DNA of 64,000 nucleotides from Odobenus rosmarus divergens (Eukaryota > Chordata > Mammalia > Carnivora > Odobenidae): assembly GCF_000321225.1 (NCBI RefSeq), contig NW_004450581.1:1214565-1278564 (forward strand), in the 5' to 3' direction. Shown in pieces: positions 23,940-36,115 of the stretch. The translations under genes were made by a program, and so were the position numbers. Position 1 is the stretch's first letter. Every line of letters begins with the position of its first letter. The notes beneath the pieces are model-generated. The model made no database searches. It saw only the letters and a program-made list of their open reading frames with translations, and was not told the origin of the DNA.

Positions 23940-26330
23940 ACAGACAGTGAAACACCCTAAAGGCTTTGCACTCATGGAACAGACACCTAGGCATATGAGA
24001 GACAACTTGCCATGGAAACATCACCCCAAATCATTCTGACTTCAAATCCTGACACAGATCTATGAAAATCTCAGAAACCTCCCACATGGACAGAACTCCC
24101 AAAACTCAGGTATGTCACAGACTAGACACAAATCTCCAAAAAGATCAGAAACTTCACACCCTGGGACACAGACCACTCCCACAAGTACAGGGATTTCACA
24201 ACCTGGGACACAGACCCCACAATAGCACAGATCTCATCCTCTGTAACATATCTGCAAATAACTTAGATACCTCATACATCTGATACATACCCCTTAAAAG
24301 TTCTGAGACTTCAAACCCTGACACAAACCTGCCCAAACCTCAGAGACCTCAAAACCTAGAAGGAGACTCCCCAATCTTCTCAGACACCTCACACACCAGG
24401 CATGAATGCTCAAAGGGCTCAGAGGCACCACACATCAGATCCTAAACATCTTAAAAACTATGTACTCTGAAACACAGACCCACAAAAAGCTCATAAACCA
24501 CATATGGTGGGCACAGACTCCCAAAAGCCGATACAACTCATGCTATGGACACAGAATCCCAAACCAATTTTAGACTTTACACCTTGGGACACAGAAACCC
24601 TGAAAGAATACAAACATCAGATCCTAGAACAAGAAACTTTAAATCAGCTCAAAGATTATTATTAGATGGCCCATCTCCACAAAGGCATAATAGAGAATTT
24701 AACACCTAGAGACACCACCCTACAAAGAGTTCAGAGACCACACATCCTGAAAAAGATCCCACAAGAGAGACATCTCATTCTATGATAAAATCACCCAAAC
24801 AGCCTTAGATACCACACATGTAGGGATACAGACCCACAAAGTGCTTGGGTGCTATCATCTCAGACAGAAACCCAGACAGCTGAGTGACCTCACATTCTGG
24901 ATGTAGGTACTAAATCAGCTCAGAGGCCTGAAACATACCTCTGAACAGTAATCAGGAATGAAAACCTTGGGGCGTCTGGGTGGCTCAGTTGGTTAAGCAT
25001 CTGCCTTCAGCTCAGGTCCTGATTCCAGGGTCCTGGGATCGAGCCCCACATCAGGCTCCCTCAGCTGGGGAGTCTGTTTCTCCCTCTCCCTTCCCCAACT
25101 CATGCTCTCTCTCACTTGTTCTTTCTCTTAAATAAATAAAATCTTTAAAAATAAAAATAAAAAATAAAAAAAGGAATGAAAACCTTAAAATGCCAGAGCC
25201 TCCACACTCAGGGACACAGACCCACAGAATATTAAATCTTCACCAACAGGGAGAGTCTCACAAAGGTTGAGAGTCCCCACACCCTGGATAGCAGAAACAC
25301 AAAGAGCTCAGAGGCCTTGTATCCAGGCAGAAAATAAACAAATCATCCTGAAGAATTCATAACCTAGAAAACAGGGTACCAAAAAACTTAAGAGACCTCA
25401 CACCTGGGACACAGGCCACAGAAGAGCTCAGAGATTTCACTCCGTGGAACAAAGACTCAAATAACTCAGATACCACACACCATGGTATAGAGACTCTACA
25501 GATTAGACTACAGATGAAAGATATCACAACTTGGACAAAGTCCCTCAAGCAGTTCAGACACCTCATACCTTCATACACAGAACACCCAAACAGTTATCAC
25601 CATATGATAAGATGCCTCCATCAGCCTTTGAGATTTCACAACTTGGAAGAAAGAGTCCCAAAATTACTTGTCCATTTAATATCCTGCAAAGAGACACTAA
25701 AAAGCTCAATGACCTCGCATTTTGGACATAGTTGCTAAATCACCTCAGAAACCTGTCACAAAGCTAAACACACCTTGGAATAGCAACATGGCCTTAAATC
25801 CAAGGAGAGAACATTCAGAGATGTTTACAGTGAGGGATGCTGACCCTCAAAATATCAAGTACTTCACAATAATGGAAAAGGACTCAAAGACTTCAGAGAA
25901 TTCATGCCATAGTCAAAAGTAAACCAGCTCAGAGATTGCACATACCAGGAAGTATGAGATGTCACACATTGAGAAGTAGAACCCCCCAAGGTTTCAGAAG
26001 CCTCATAGCCTGAGGCATTCTGAAACTCGGATTCCCAAACATCCCCAGGAGTTCACAGCCCGGAACAAAGAAGCACAAACATCTCAGTGACCTTACATTT
26101 GTGACACAGACTCCCAAACACATCCAGAACCTCATGCCATGGGTCAGCAACCCCAAATAGCTCAGCAACCCCAAATATCTAGAAACATAGACCCAAAATA
26201 CTCAAAGTCTTCACATACTGGGAAACAGAACCCCAAACAGTTCACAGACCCCAAACTCTAGGACACAAATCCCCCAAAGAACTATGAGCTCTCATACTAG
26301 GCTATTTAAGGGACCAAAGAGAAGCCTCAC
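23940..26330. repeat. Degenerate minisatellite, unit about 45 bases
   Basis: About 2.2 kb (without the SINE at 24969-25172) of loosely repeated units built as GGGACACAGACCCCCAAA, a CTCAGA block, then ACCTCACACCCT. Copies near 24160-24230, 24350-24420, 25380-25470 and 26220-26290 are easiest to see. Units vary in length and are strongly diverged. Open frames here on either strand are repeat artefacts. No family name is known to me. Confidence 0.85.
24969..25172 (+). mobile_element. CAN-SINE
   Basis: Sense, inserted in the minisatellite with exact duplication GGAATGAAAACCTT (24955-24968, 25173-25186). Confidence 0.95.
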
Positions 26331-26842
26331 ACTGCCCCCTACAGATAAAGGACACAGTCTAGGTGGTCTGGCCTTGTGGCTGTTGTCTCCCTCCTCCAGC
26401 TCTGGGGGCAGGGAGGGAGCTTTCTCTGGATTCTGCGTTATCCTTCTTGTGAGACCCTAGTGGAGTTCCTGGAGTAAAAAAAGCCTGCACTCACTCCACA
26501 AGCTTCACAGTCTCCTTCCAATTGGTCTCCAGCAATTTGTCAAAATTTCTTTTAATGTTCTTCTTAGCTCACTTAGCTCACTTAGCATCCAGTGGCTTCC
26601 TACCCAGGTGAACAAATGCTCTGGTCTTTTGTCTCCCTGGGGGCAACTTGTTTCTCTCCAGATTTCAGGATAGCCATCTCTCCTGTGATCTCAGTTCTCT
26701 GATGAGTTTACATAGTCATCAATTTGCTCCTATCTTTCTTGTAAGGATGGGAGTTTTTTTCTGCCGTTCTTGACATGTCCAAGTTGAAACCAAACGTCTT
26801 TTATTTTTTATCTTAAAAACTTTCCTTCTTTCAATTTATTTT
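26330..26842. other. Unique-looking sequence, no gene recognised
   Basis: No repeat head, exon or long open frame identified. A 10-base TCACTTAGC duplication occurs at 26569-26587. Confidence 0.4.
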
Positions 26843-27033
26843 TTTAAAGATGTATTTATTTGAGAGAAAGAGAGAGAGAGTGCAAGCTGGGAGAGGGGCA
26901 GAGGAAGAGGAAGAGAATCTCAAGCAGATGCCCCTTTGAGCATGAAGCCCCACGGAGGGCTCGATCCCAGTACCCTGGGATCATGATCTGAGCCCAGGTC
27001 AGATGCTTAACCAACTGAGTCACCCAGGTGCCC
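26843..27033 (-). mobile_element. CAN-SINE
   Basis: Antisense. Flanks CTTCTTTCAATTTA and CTCCTTTTCAATTTA. Confidence 0.9.
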
Positions 27034-27061
27034 CTCCTCCTTTTCAATTTAAAAAAGGAGG

Positions 27062-27168
27062 GGGGAGGGCTTCGGAGGCTGACTCAGTTAGTGGAGCATG
27101 TGACTCTTGATCTCAGGGCTGTGGGTTTGAGCCCCACGTTGGGTGTAGAGATTACTTAAAATAAAATA
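27062..27168 (+). mobile_element. CAN-SINE, short type
   Basis: Sense, diverged head (GGGCTTCGGAGGCTGACTCA), A-rich tail. Confidence 0.85.
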
Positions 27169-27274
27169 AAACTTTCCTCCTTTTCATGTATTTCTCTTAA
27201 GCCACTATCTGTTGTGTTTCTTTGCTCTGGTGGTCCTTCTACTTTAGTCATTTCTGAAATAATTTTGTTTAGTT

Positions 27275-27467
27275 GGGGTGCCTGGGTGGCTCGGATGGTT
27301 AAGCATCTGCCTTTGGCTCAGGTCATGATCTCGGGGTCCTGGGATTGAGCCCCGCATCAGGCTCCCTGCTCAGCGGGGAGTCTGCTTCTCCCTCTCCCTT
27401 TGCCCCTCCCCCTGCTTGGGCTCTCTCTCTTTCTCTCAGATGAATAAAATCTTTTTTTAAAAAAAAG
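27275..27467 (+). mobile_element. CAN-SINE
   Basis: Sense. GAAATAATTTTG occurs before and after. Confidence 0.92.
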
Positions 27468-27478
27468 AAATAATTTTG

Positions 27479-27683
27479 GGGCACCTGAGTGGCTCAGGCG
27501 TTAAGCGTCTGCCTTCGGCTCAGGTCATGATCCCAGGGTCCTGGGATCGAGCCCCGCAGCGGGCTCCCTGCTCGGCGGGAAGCCTGCTTCTCCCTCTCCC
27601 ACTCCCCCTGCTTGTGTTCCCTCTCTCGCTGTTTCTCTCTCTGTCAAACAAATAAATAAAATCTAAAAAAGAAAAGAAAAGAA
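27479..27683 (+). mobile_element. CAN-SINE
   Basis: Sense, head-to-tail with the previous copy at a shared AGAAATAATTTT target. Confidence 0.92.
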
Positions 27684-27689
27684 ATATTT

Positions 27690-28230
27690 TTATTTTGTTT
27701 CTAATTCTTTCTTGAATTCTATTATCTCATTTCTGAATTTTTCTCATTCTGATTTATGCTGTTCTTTCATATCTTGTATTATTTCTTAGTCTATTAGCTC
27801 ATTTGGAAATACTAAGATGGAGTTTTCATTTGTTTTATAGGCACGTCTTTCTGGCATTCTCTCACTGCCTATAGGGATGTTATTCTGCTCCTTATCCTCT
27901 TTCTTCTTACGATAAATTTACACGGGATTTGACCTCCATTCTTTTATACGGAATTAATTTTCTTGAATGTTTAGAAGGGAGGCATGGTTCAAGATAACTT
28001 TTCTAACTTCATGGCTCTATAGCTCCCTCTTCTGTTTTTGTAAAGAGCTCAAAACTGTGGGAGCTGGCTTTTGGAGGTATTGGGGCTTCTGTTCTCCCTC
28101 ACTTTTACGTGGAGCTTCTTCTTTCCTTTACTCCTAATTTTTACTCCTGGTGTTAGTAATTTGAATTCTCACTCCACCCCCACCCTCCCAATCAGTCCTA
28201 CTAGGAGTTTTCCTATTTCATTGACCTTTG
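27690..28230. other. AT-rich old sequence, probably decayed L1
   Basis: T-rich stretch of antisense L1 character (TTCTTTCTTGAATTCTATTA region). Not assignable with certainty. Confidence 0.35.
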
Positions 28231-28231
28231 A

Positions 28232-28347
28232 GGGGTTCCTGGCTGGCTTGGTCCATAGAGCACGCAACTCTTGATCTCAGGGTTGTAAGTTCGAAGCCCA
28301 TGTTGGGTGTAGAGAGTACTTAAAAATAAAATCTTTAAAAAAAAAAG
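28232..28347 (+). mobile_element. CAN-SINE, short type
   Basis: Sense tRNA part with A-rich tail, diverged head. Confidence 0.86.
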
Positions 28348-28451
28348 AAGAGGCAAGAAAGAAGAAAAAAGAAGTAGGATTCAAAAAGTTACTTGGTAAA
28401 AAATAAATTCAAATATATTAATAATTTTGATACTTTAAACAATAAAATAAG

Positions 28452-28630
28452 GGGTGCCTGGGTGGCTCAGTGAGTTAAATGTCCAACTCTTGATTTCAGC
28501 TCCGTTCAGGATCTCAGGGTCGGGGATTGAGCCCCGCCTTGGGCTCTGGGCTGGGTGTGGAGCCTGCTTAAGATTTTCTCTCTCTCCCTCCCCTCCCCCC
28601 GCTCTCTCTATTATTAAAATAAAATATAAT
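28452..28630 (+). mobile_element. CAN-SINE
   Basis: Sense. Flanking AATAAAATAA on both sides. Confidence 0.9.
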
Positions 28631-28639
28631 AAAATAATT

Positions 28640-29110
28640 AGTAAAACTTGTTTCATAAAAAAAGTGCCAACATACTGTCATATGCTGCAGGCAGGAATGG
28701 TAAATAGTACAAGACCTATGGAGGACAATTTGGCAATATCTATTGAAATTACAAATGCACATATACCCCTTGACCCAGTAATTCCATTTCTGTGGCTATG
28801 CAAAATAATGCACATACAAGATTATTTATTACAGCATTTTTATAGTTAGAAACTGGAAACAATCCAAGATTAAGTAAATTATGGTACATGAACACAAACA
28901 TGTTAAGAAGCTGCAAAAAAAGAATGAGGAAGCTGTCTGTGTAGTGATATGTATAGAATTCTAGGATATTTAGTTAATAAAGCAAGATGCAATGCCGTAT
29001 ATCTAGCGTGCTACCTTTTGCGTAAGAGAGAGGGGGCGTATACATTTGTATTGCTTGTATGTGCATAAAGATATTCTGGATGGATACACACTAAACTAAT
29101 AAAGATGGTT
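28640..29110 (+). mobile_element. Old L1 3' fragment, sense
   Basis: ORF2-end sequence (TTGACCCAGTAATTCCATTT) followed by L1 3' UTR-like sequence. Confidence 0.7.
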
Positions 29111-29149
29111 ACAGAAGAAAACCCAAGTTCTTTGGCATGGAATACAAGT

Positions 29150-29345
29150 CCTTCTAGGATATGCTTTGAAGCCAGACTGCCTGACACTTCTTTTAGTATA
29201 CAAGACTTTGGTCAAATTAATGTTTCCTCATCTGCAGCATAAGGATAATAGTACCTATACTCACAGGGTTGTGAGGATTAAGTGGATTAATACACATAAA
29301 GTGTCTGGCACATAGTTAACATGCAATAAACATTAGCTAATTTAT
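29150..29345 (+). repeat. MIR element, sense
   Basis: AAGCCAGACTGCCTGACACT, then CTCATCTGCAGCATAAGGAT and GGTTGTGAGGATTAAGTGGA, the MIR core order. Confidence 0.85.
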
Positions 29346-29391
29346 CATCTCTGTTGTCTGGCTCTAGCCTAACTTTCCATCCGTATACTGA

Positions 29392-29461
29392 AGAGCTCCC
29401 TTACGGTTCTCAAGCCCAGCTGCATAGTAGGATCACCCAGAAGACCTTTTAAAAAATACTG
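29392..29461 (+). mobile_element. MER5A, left half
   Basis: Left part of a hAT-Charlie MER5A (GGTTCTCAAGCCCAGCTGCA ... CTTTTAAAAAATACTG). It continues after the L1 at 31571. Confidence 0.78.
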
Positions 29462-31570
29462 AAAAAATACTCTTTGCAGATGACATGATACTATATATAG
29501 AAAAGCCTAAAGACTCCACCAAAAACTATTAGAACTGATAAGTGAATTCAGTAAAGTCACAGGATACAAGATCAATGCACAGAAATCTGTCACATTTCTA
29601 CACACTATAATGAAGCAGCTGAAAGAGAAAATAAGAAAGCAATCCCATTTACAATTACACCAAAAATAATAAAATACTTAGCAATATACTTAACCAAAGA
29701 GGTGAAAAACCTATATTCTGAAAACTCTAAGACATTGATGAGAGAAATTGAAGGTGACACAAAGAAATGGAAAGACATTCCATGCTCATGGCTTGGAAGA
29801 ACAAATATTGTTAAAATGTCTGTACTACCAAAAGCAATCTACACACTTAATGCAATCCCTATCAAAATACCAACAGCATTTTTTACAGGACCAGAACAAA
29901 CAATCCTAACATTTGTATGGAAACACAGAAGACACCCCCAAGAGCCAAAGCAATCTTGAAAAAGAAAAACAAAGCTGGAGGCATCACAATTCCAGACTTC
30001 AAGCTATATTACAAAGCTGTAGTAATCAAAACAGCATGGTGCTGACACAAAAATAGACACATAGATCAATAGAACGGAATGGAAAACCCAAAAATAAACC
30101 TACAATTATATGGTCCATTAATCTTTGACAAAGGAGGCAAAACTATACAATGGGAAAAAGACAGTCTCTTCAATAAATGGTGTTGGGAAAACTGGACAGT
30201 AACATGCAAAAGAATGAAACTGGACCACTTTCTTACACCATACACAAAAATAAACTCAAAATGGATTAAAGACCTAAATGGGAGACCTGAAACCATAAAA
30301 CTCCTAGAAGAAAACATAGGCAGTAATTTCTCTGACATTGGCCATAGCACCATCTTTCTAGATATGTCTCCTGAGGCAGGGAAACAAAAGCAAAAATAAA
30401 CTACTGGGACTACACCAAAATAAAATCTTCTGTGCAACAAAGGAAGCAGTCAACAAAACTAAAAGACAACCTACTGAATGGGAGAATATATTTGCAAAGG
30501 ATATATCCAGTAAAGGGTTAGTATCCAAAAAATATAAAGAACTCATACAACTCAACACCCAAAAAACAAATAGTCCAACTAAAAAATAGGCAGAGGACAG
30601 GAACAGACATTTCCCCAAAGAAGACATCCAGATGGTCAACAGACACATGAAAAAATGTTCAACATCACTCATCATCAGGGAAATGCAAATCAAAACTACA
30701 AGAAGATATCACCTCACACCTGTCAGAATGGTTAACTTTAAAAACACAAGAAACAACAGGTGTTGGTGAGGATGTGGAGAACAAGGAACACTTGTGCACT
30801 GTGGGTGGGAATGCAAACTGGTGCAGCCTCTGTGGAAGACAGTATGGAGGTTCCTCAAATAGTTAAATAGTTAAAAATAGAACTACCCTACAATCCAGTA
30901 ATTGCACTACTGGGTATTTACCCAAAGAATACAAAAACACTAATGCAAAGGTTTACATGTACCCCCTATGTTTTAGGGGCATTATTTACAATAGCCAAAT
31001 TATGGAAGTAGCCCAAGTGTTCACCGATAGATGAATGGATAAGGAAGTGGTATATATATATACAATGGAATATATTATTCAGCCATCAAAAAGAATGAAA
31101 CCTTGCCAATTGCAACAACATGGATGGATCTAGAGACTATAATACTAAGTGAAATAAGTCAGAGAAAGACAAATACCATATGATTTCAATTCTATGTGGA
31201 ATTTAAGAAACAAATGAACAAAGGGAAAAAAGAGAGAGAGAGAGACAAACCAAGAAACAGACTCTTAACTATAGAGAACAAGCTGATGGTTACCAGAGGG
31301 GAGGTGGGTGGGGGGATGGGTGAAATAGGTAGTGGGGATTAAGGAGCACACTTATCACCATGAGCACTGAGTCACGTATAGAATTGTTGAATCACTATAT
31401 TGTACGCCTGAAACTAATATAACACTGTATGTTAACTATACTGGAATTAAAATGAAAAGCTTTAAAAAAAAGAGAGAGAAAGGGGGGTGATGAACTGGCT
31501 CACACATCTAGTGTATTTGTCAACCATTTCCGTGTAATTAACAACCACGCAAATTTCAAAAAAAAAAACA
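29462..31570 (+). mobile_element. 5'-truncated L1, sense, with a likely 3' transduction
   Basis: Starts within ORF2 just before the RT catalytic region (FADDM-type, TTTGCAGATGACATGATA) and runs to the L1 3' end at about 31470 (TGGAATTAAAATGAAAAGCT then an A-run). About 85 further non-L1 bases follow (31483-31557), then a second A-run, then the MER5A resumes. Open ORF2 pieces: 29702-29959 and 30079-30399. Flanking duplication is AAAAAATACTG before and AAAAAAACTG after. Confidence 0.88.
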
Positions 31571-31700
31571 AAAAAACTGATGCCTGGGTCCCACCCCCAG
31601 ACCACATAAATCAGAATCACTGGGGCTCTAGGGAAGGGGGGGCATCGGAGCCCAGGCATGGATATTTTTAAAAAGCGCTCCAGATGGTTTCACTCATTTG
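31571..31700 (+). mobile_element. MER5A, right half
   Basis: ACTGATGCCTGGGTCCCACC directly continues the left half at 29392-29461; the joined sequence would be an ordinary MER5A. Confidence 0.8.
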
Positions 31701-31744
31701 TATTGGATTATTGGTCCCCTCGATGCACTGACACACATCAGGCT

Positions 31745-32355
31745 CATTCCTGCATCCACACTTCCCCCCCCACCCCTGCTTGGGAAGCCTTCTCCACCCC
31801 ACATCTCTGCCTCTTGAGTTTCTATCATTTCCAAGCCTTAAATTAGATGCCCTCTCCTCCATGAGGACCTCCTCGTTCTACTCTTCTCTTTGATGATTCC
31901 CTGATGCCTACAGGGTAAAACCCGAACAGGCCTCATCACCCACTTCTGTTCCACCACACATTTATTCCCGGTGCTTCTACCATACCAATTTGCCCTTCCA
32001 CAACCACACTTATGCCTAAGCCTTTGCATGTGCTCTCCCCAACCCCCAGCCTCAACAATGCCCTCAACAAACTCCTACTCACCCTTCAAGACTCAGCTCG
32101 GGCAGCACTCCTACAAAGCTCACTCTGAGCCCCTCTGCCAGTCTCCCCAAGACTCCTCTCTCTGCCCTCTGTTCCCTAGCACTTTAGATTTATTACTGGC
32201 ACTCAGCACATTGTGTTAATTGTCTTGTATTTGCCTGGGTTGCCTGTGAGTCTGTTTCCTGAAAGCAAGAATTGTGATTTTTCCATCTCTCTTACTTCCC
32301 TGCAGCACAGACCTTGCATAAAGGAAGTACTTACAGAACGTTTGCTGAATGCTAT
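31745..32355 (+). repeat. L2, sense
   Basis: Long pyrimidine-rich L2 3' region ending in the CTTGCATAAAGGAAGTACTT ACAGAACGTTTGCTGAATG tail. Confidence 0.75.
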
Positions 32356-32654
32356 TACTCTGTAAGGGGTTACTGGTATTCAGTGTGAAAATTGCTGGTC
32401 TCCCCTTCAAGTTAAAGCCCGATAACTGAACACAATAGTCTAAGCCTAGTATGAACAGCACTGAGGAAACTGGATTATTACCTCTTTCATTTTAGCCCAT
32501 TTCTTTCCATAGAATCTAGGGCTAAGATCTCAATACCTTATTTACATCCCATTATCAAGTCAGGCTTTGAGGTCTAAGATCTTATTAACGTTAATAAGCC
32601 AGTCTTTGAGTACCGCCTCCTCAACCAACTCACTGCCTGATAAATTGCTTTGCC

Positions 32655-32845
32655 TAGGCGATGGTTCAAAGCCTCGGCTATACATTCAAAACCAGCTGGG
32701 GAGCTTTTCGACATCCTGCAGCTCAGGCTGTCCTGCAGGCCCATTACATTAGATCTGGGCGTGGGTCCCAGGCATCAGTGTTTTCTGAAGCTCCCAGGCG
32801 ATCCCCAAGAGTGGCCAACAGTGAGAATCACTGGTAGATTTGAAG
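32655..32845 (+). mobile_element. MER5A-like hAT element
   Basis: GGTTCAAAGCCTCGGCTATA start, GGTCCCAGGCATCAGTGTTT centre, terminal GAGAATCACTGGTAG; fits MER5A in sense. Confidence 0.75.
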
Positions 32846-32997
32846 CTATACAGCTCCCTCCGTCGGCTCTGCCCTTTTATTTCTTCCTCCCCTGTCTACC
32901 TTTCCTTCCTATCCTCATCTCCACGCTCCTCTCCTCCCCCTCCCAATTGCTGCTCTCTGGTCGCTCACACTTGTCTTGCTGACACAACTCACATTAT

Positions 32998-33235
32998 CAG
33001 CCGGATGGCAACGGGGTAGTGGAGAGTGCACTGAGCTAGGAATAGTAAGCCTGGGCCTCTGCCCCTTTGCGGTCCTGGGGCAAGTCCCTTCACTCTCTCC
33101 ATCTTCGTTTCTTCTTGAGTCAAACGGGGATCATAACACTTGGTCTGCCTCCTCAGGAGGCGTATGTGAGAATCACAGGAAATAACGGACCCTGAAGTCC
33201 TTTGGGTGCTGGCGAGCACCATGTAAATATAGAGA
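32998..33235 (+). repeat. MIR element, sense
   Basis: AGTGGAGAGTGCACTGAGCT, CTGGGGCAAGTCCCTTCACT and ACGGGGATCATAACACTTGG in MIR order. Confidence 0.78.
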
Positions 33236-33497
33236 ATTCTACAGCTTTGCTACCAACATGGGGGCCATACAGTGTTAACACTGCTGGCACAAAACAAGAC
33301 TCTATTGTGTTTACAAAATACTATGAAACATTTATGGATGCATTCACATCAAGTTGGAGAACAAAACATGCATGAGCATGATGAACTCCAGATTCAGAAT
33401 AATGGTAACTGGGGAAGGAAAGGGGATGCACCCGAAGGAATTGCAGAGGGGGGTTCAACTGCTTTGTTAATGCTCTCTGCTTAAAAAATCAAATCTG

Positions 33498-33701
33498 GGG
33501 GCACCTGGGTGGCTCAGTCAGTTAAGCGGCTGCCTTTGGCTCAGGTCGTGATCCTGGGGTCCTGGGATCGAGCCCCACATCGGGCTCCCTGCTCAGCGGG
33601 GAGCCTACTTCTCCCTCTCCCTCTGCCTACCGCTCCCCCCTGCTTGTGTGCTCTCTCTCCCCCCCAACTCTCTGTGTCAAATAAATAAATAAATAATCTT
33701 T
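33498..33701 (+). mobile_element. CAN-SINE
   Basis: Sense. TTAAAAAATCAAATCTGGG is repeated exactly at 33481-33499 and 33701-33719. Confidence 0.95.
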
Positions 33702-33718
33702 TAAAAAATCAAATCTGG

Positions 33719-33925
33719 GGGCGCCTGGGGGCGCAGTCAGTTGAGCTTCTGACTCTTGGTTTCAGCTCAGGTCCTGATCTCAGGATCCTGGGATTGAGCC
33801 CCACGTCGGGCTCCACGCTCAGCGTGGAGTCTTCTTGAAATTCTCTCTCTTCCTCTCCCCCTCCCACTCATGTTGTCTCTCTCTCTAAAATAAATAAATA
33901 AAATCTTTAAAAAAATAAAAAATAA
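33719..33925 (+). mobile_element. CAN-SINE
   Basis: Sense, directly following the previous SINE; third, diverged copy of the target (AAAAAATAAAATCTGAAG) follows. Confidence 0.92.
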
Positions 33926-34076
33926 AATCTGAAGTAAACATGCTGAAACATGAAGATCTCATTAAACTGGGGATGTTTTTTATTAACATCTGCCTTTCTG
34001 CACACTTGAAAATAAAATAAAATAACTATATCCAACATAAGTATCCAATATAAACATTTTAAAGCAAAATAAATAG

Positions 34077-34190
34077 GGGCACCTGGCTGGCTCAGTTGGA
34101 AGTCTGCAACTCTTGATCTCGGGGGTTGTGAGTTTGAGCCCCACGTTGGGTGTAGAGATTACTTAAAAATAAAGTCTTTTAAAAAATAAA
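34077..34190 (+). mobile_element. CAN-SINE, short type
   Basis: Sense. Flanks AAAGCAAAATAAATA and AAAGCGAAATAAATA. Confidence 0.9.
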
Positions 34191-34194
34191 ATAA

Positions 34195-34702
34195 AGCGAA
34201 ATAAATAAAAAGGGATTCTTATCATCTTGCCCTAGGTTCATTCTATTGTCCACCTTAGTATAGTGGCAGGAAAAGATAAATCTTGGAATTAACAGCCGCT
34301 TCAAATCCTTTACATAAGATAGAAATGTATAAATTAGTAACTCCATAACTTCAGAAAAATGTGTCTGTGTCCTCTACCTGATTTTGGAAACATCAGTGAG
34401 GACATTTTTTGCATGCACTGTACCAAGTAACGAATGCTCAATTCTGTTGAAATAAACAAAAGGAATGGGAAAGAGACCCAGAAAGAGCCCGACAGGGGAA
34501 AGGGAAAGGGATGCAGCAGGGGGCAAGAGGGGCTCAGTTACCTGAATGAAGTCACGCTCAAGCATCAGTGAGTACCTGGATGCATCACACTCTCCCCTGT
34601 TCCGTCCTCATTGCTGTTTCTCCATGGAGGGGTTGAACACGCCCACTGGACTACCGCTATGGGCCCTGTAATCAGGTAACGTACATTCATTGTTCATGGC
34701 AC
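34195..34702. other. No recognisable feature
   Basis: Unique-looking. Open frame 34374-34565 (- strand) without recognised match. Confidence 0.35.
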
Positions 34703-34720
34703 TGTTTTGTTTTGTTTTTT

Positions 34721-34904
34721 AAGATTTTATTTATTTATTTGAGAGAGAGAGAATGAGAGAGAGAGCATGAGAGAGGGGAGGGTCAGAGGGAGAAGCAGAC
34801 TCCCGGCCGAGCAGGGAGCCTGATGCGGGACTCGATCCCGGGACTCCAGGATCATGACCTGAGCCAAAGGCAGTCGATTAGCCAACTGAGCCACCCAGGC
34901 GCCC
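34721..34904 (-). mobile_element. CAN-SINE
   Basis: Antisense. Flanks TGTTTTGTTTTGTTTTTT and TGTTTTGTTCTGTTTTTT. Confidence 0.93.
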
Positions 34905-34921
34905 TGTTTTGTTCTGTTTTT

Positions 34922-35660
34922 TAAGACAGCTGCTTAGATGCTTCAGCTTTTTCAATGACCTTACACCTGGTCTGCTACCCTGGCAATTACTAGCTCAGCG
35001 CCTGGCACACAAGTCACAGCTTGCCTGGCTAGTACCTTCATTCTGTTTAGACAAAGGTGCCCTTCTGGGCAGACCACCCCTCCTGTTCACAGTGTGGCCA
35101 GCCTGTGGTTATTAGAAGAAGGCACCCCTCTCTCCTGGCTGATGCAGCCCTGCACAGCTGGGTGACCACAGAAAAGGTTAACTTTTAGATTCCTGTCCTC
35201 ATTCCCTCAGTACAAGGTGTCCTGTACAGTAAATATGTGTGTGACCTCACTGGGTGGCCCTGCTGGCACATAAATACTAGTGATTTGGCCCCTGACTGTC
35301 CCTAAGACCTCAGACTTAATTATCCAACTCTCCCCAGCCCTGCCCTGATTTGCTGCATTCACTGTGTGTTACCTGCACCCCGGGTCTTTTCACTTGCTCT
35401 TCCCTCCAGATTGCTTTCCTTCCCAGACCTTGGCATATCTGGGTTCTCAGTTCACCAATAGAGTAAATTCCTTCTCCAGGTCTCCCAGGTCTTCAATATC
35501 GTCACTACCTGAAAGTCTTCTCTACGTGTTTGTTATCGGTTCCATCTCCCTTGAGAACTGCAAAAACTTTCCGCACAAACCCTCCATTCAAACACTCCCA
35601 CTCCCCCTACCCCACACTGAAGGATTTGACGAAACTTTGACTTGGCTTCTAGCAGCCTAA
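34922..35660 (+). repeat. Probable old L2-like sequence
   Basis: 35360-35600 has the pyrimidine-rich character of L2 3' sequence. 34922-35340 not assigned. A 98-codon frame (35364-35660) has no recognised product. Confidence 0.35.
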
Positions 35661-36115
35661 GGCTGCAAGCTGAACCGGCCCAGCCCTTTTTTGAGTTCCT
35701 GTCTGAAAAAGCTCAGGACTGTCAAAAGAATTTCCCATTTGCTCTAGCCAGAACCTGATGGTGAGCCCATGACCCCCCTTTCTTAGAGCATTTGCTAAAA
35801 ATGGCTTTCAACTGTGAATTCTTCCTTTCCCTTTGAGATGTATATGTATCTCCTACAACTCAGAAAGTGATTTCTTAAGGACCTGAGAGCCATTCCTTTG
35901 AAATGTAATCATAAGAAAGGCTACGGCCTCTACCTCCCAGTCTCTGTGGAGGAGAGCATCCTAACTCCGTAAGTGCCCACTAGCAGACACAGCAGGCCTA
36001 ATTGCTTTTATACAGACTAAATTTCTTACCCAATTTTTGTCATTTTTCACTTCCCTGACTCTACTTGAGCCCCTGCCCCCTCCTCCCTCACCCTCCCTTT
36101 AAAATACCCAGTCAC
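35660..36115. other. No recognisable feature
   Basis: Unique-looking sequence with no repeat head or exon. Confidence 0.35.

Noticed and set aside
24062..26174. Several 60-75 codon frames in the tandem array as a repeat protein
   Set aside because: Frames are short, in both strands, not in register with each other and lack a start or splice context; the periodicity is in the DNA.
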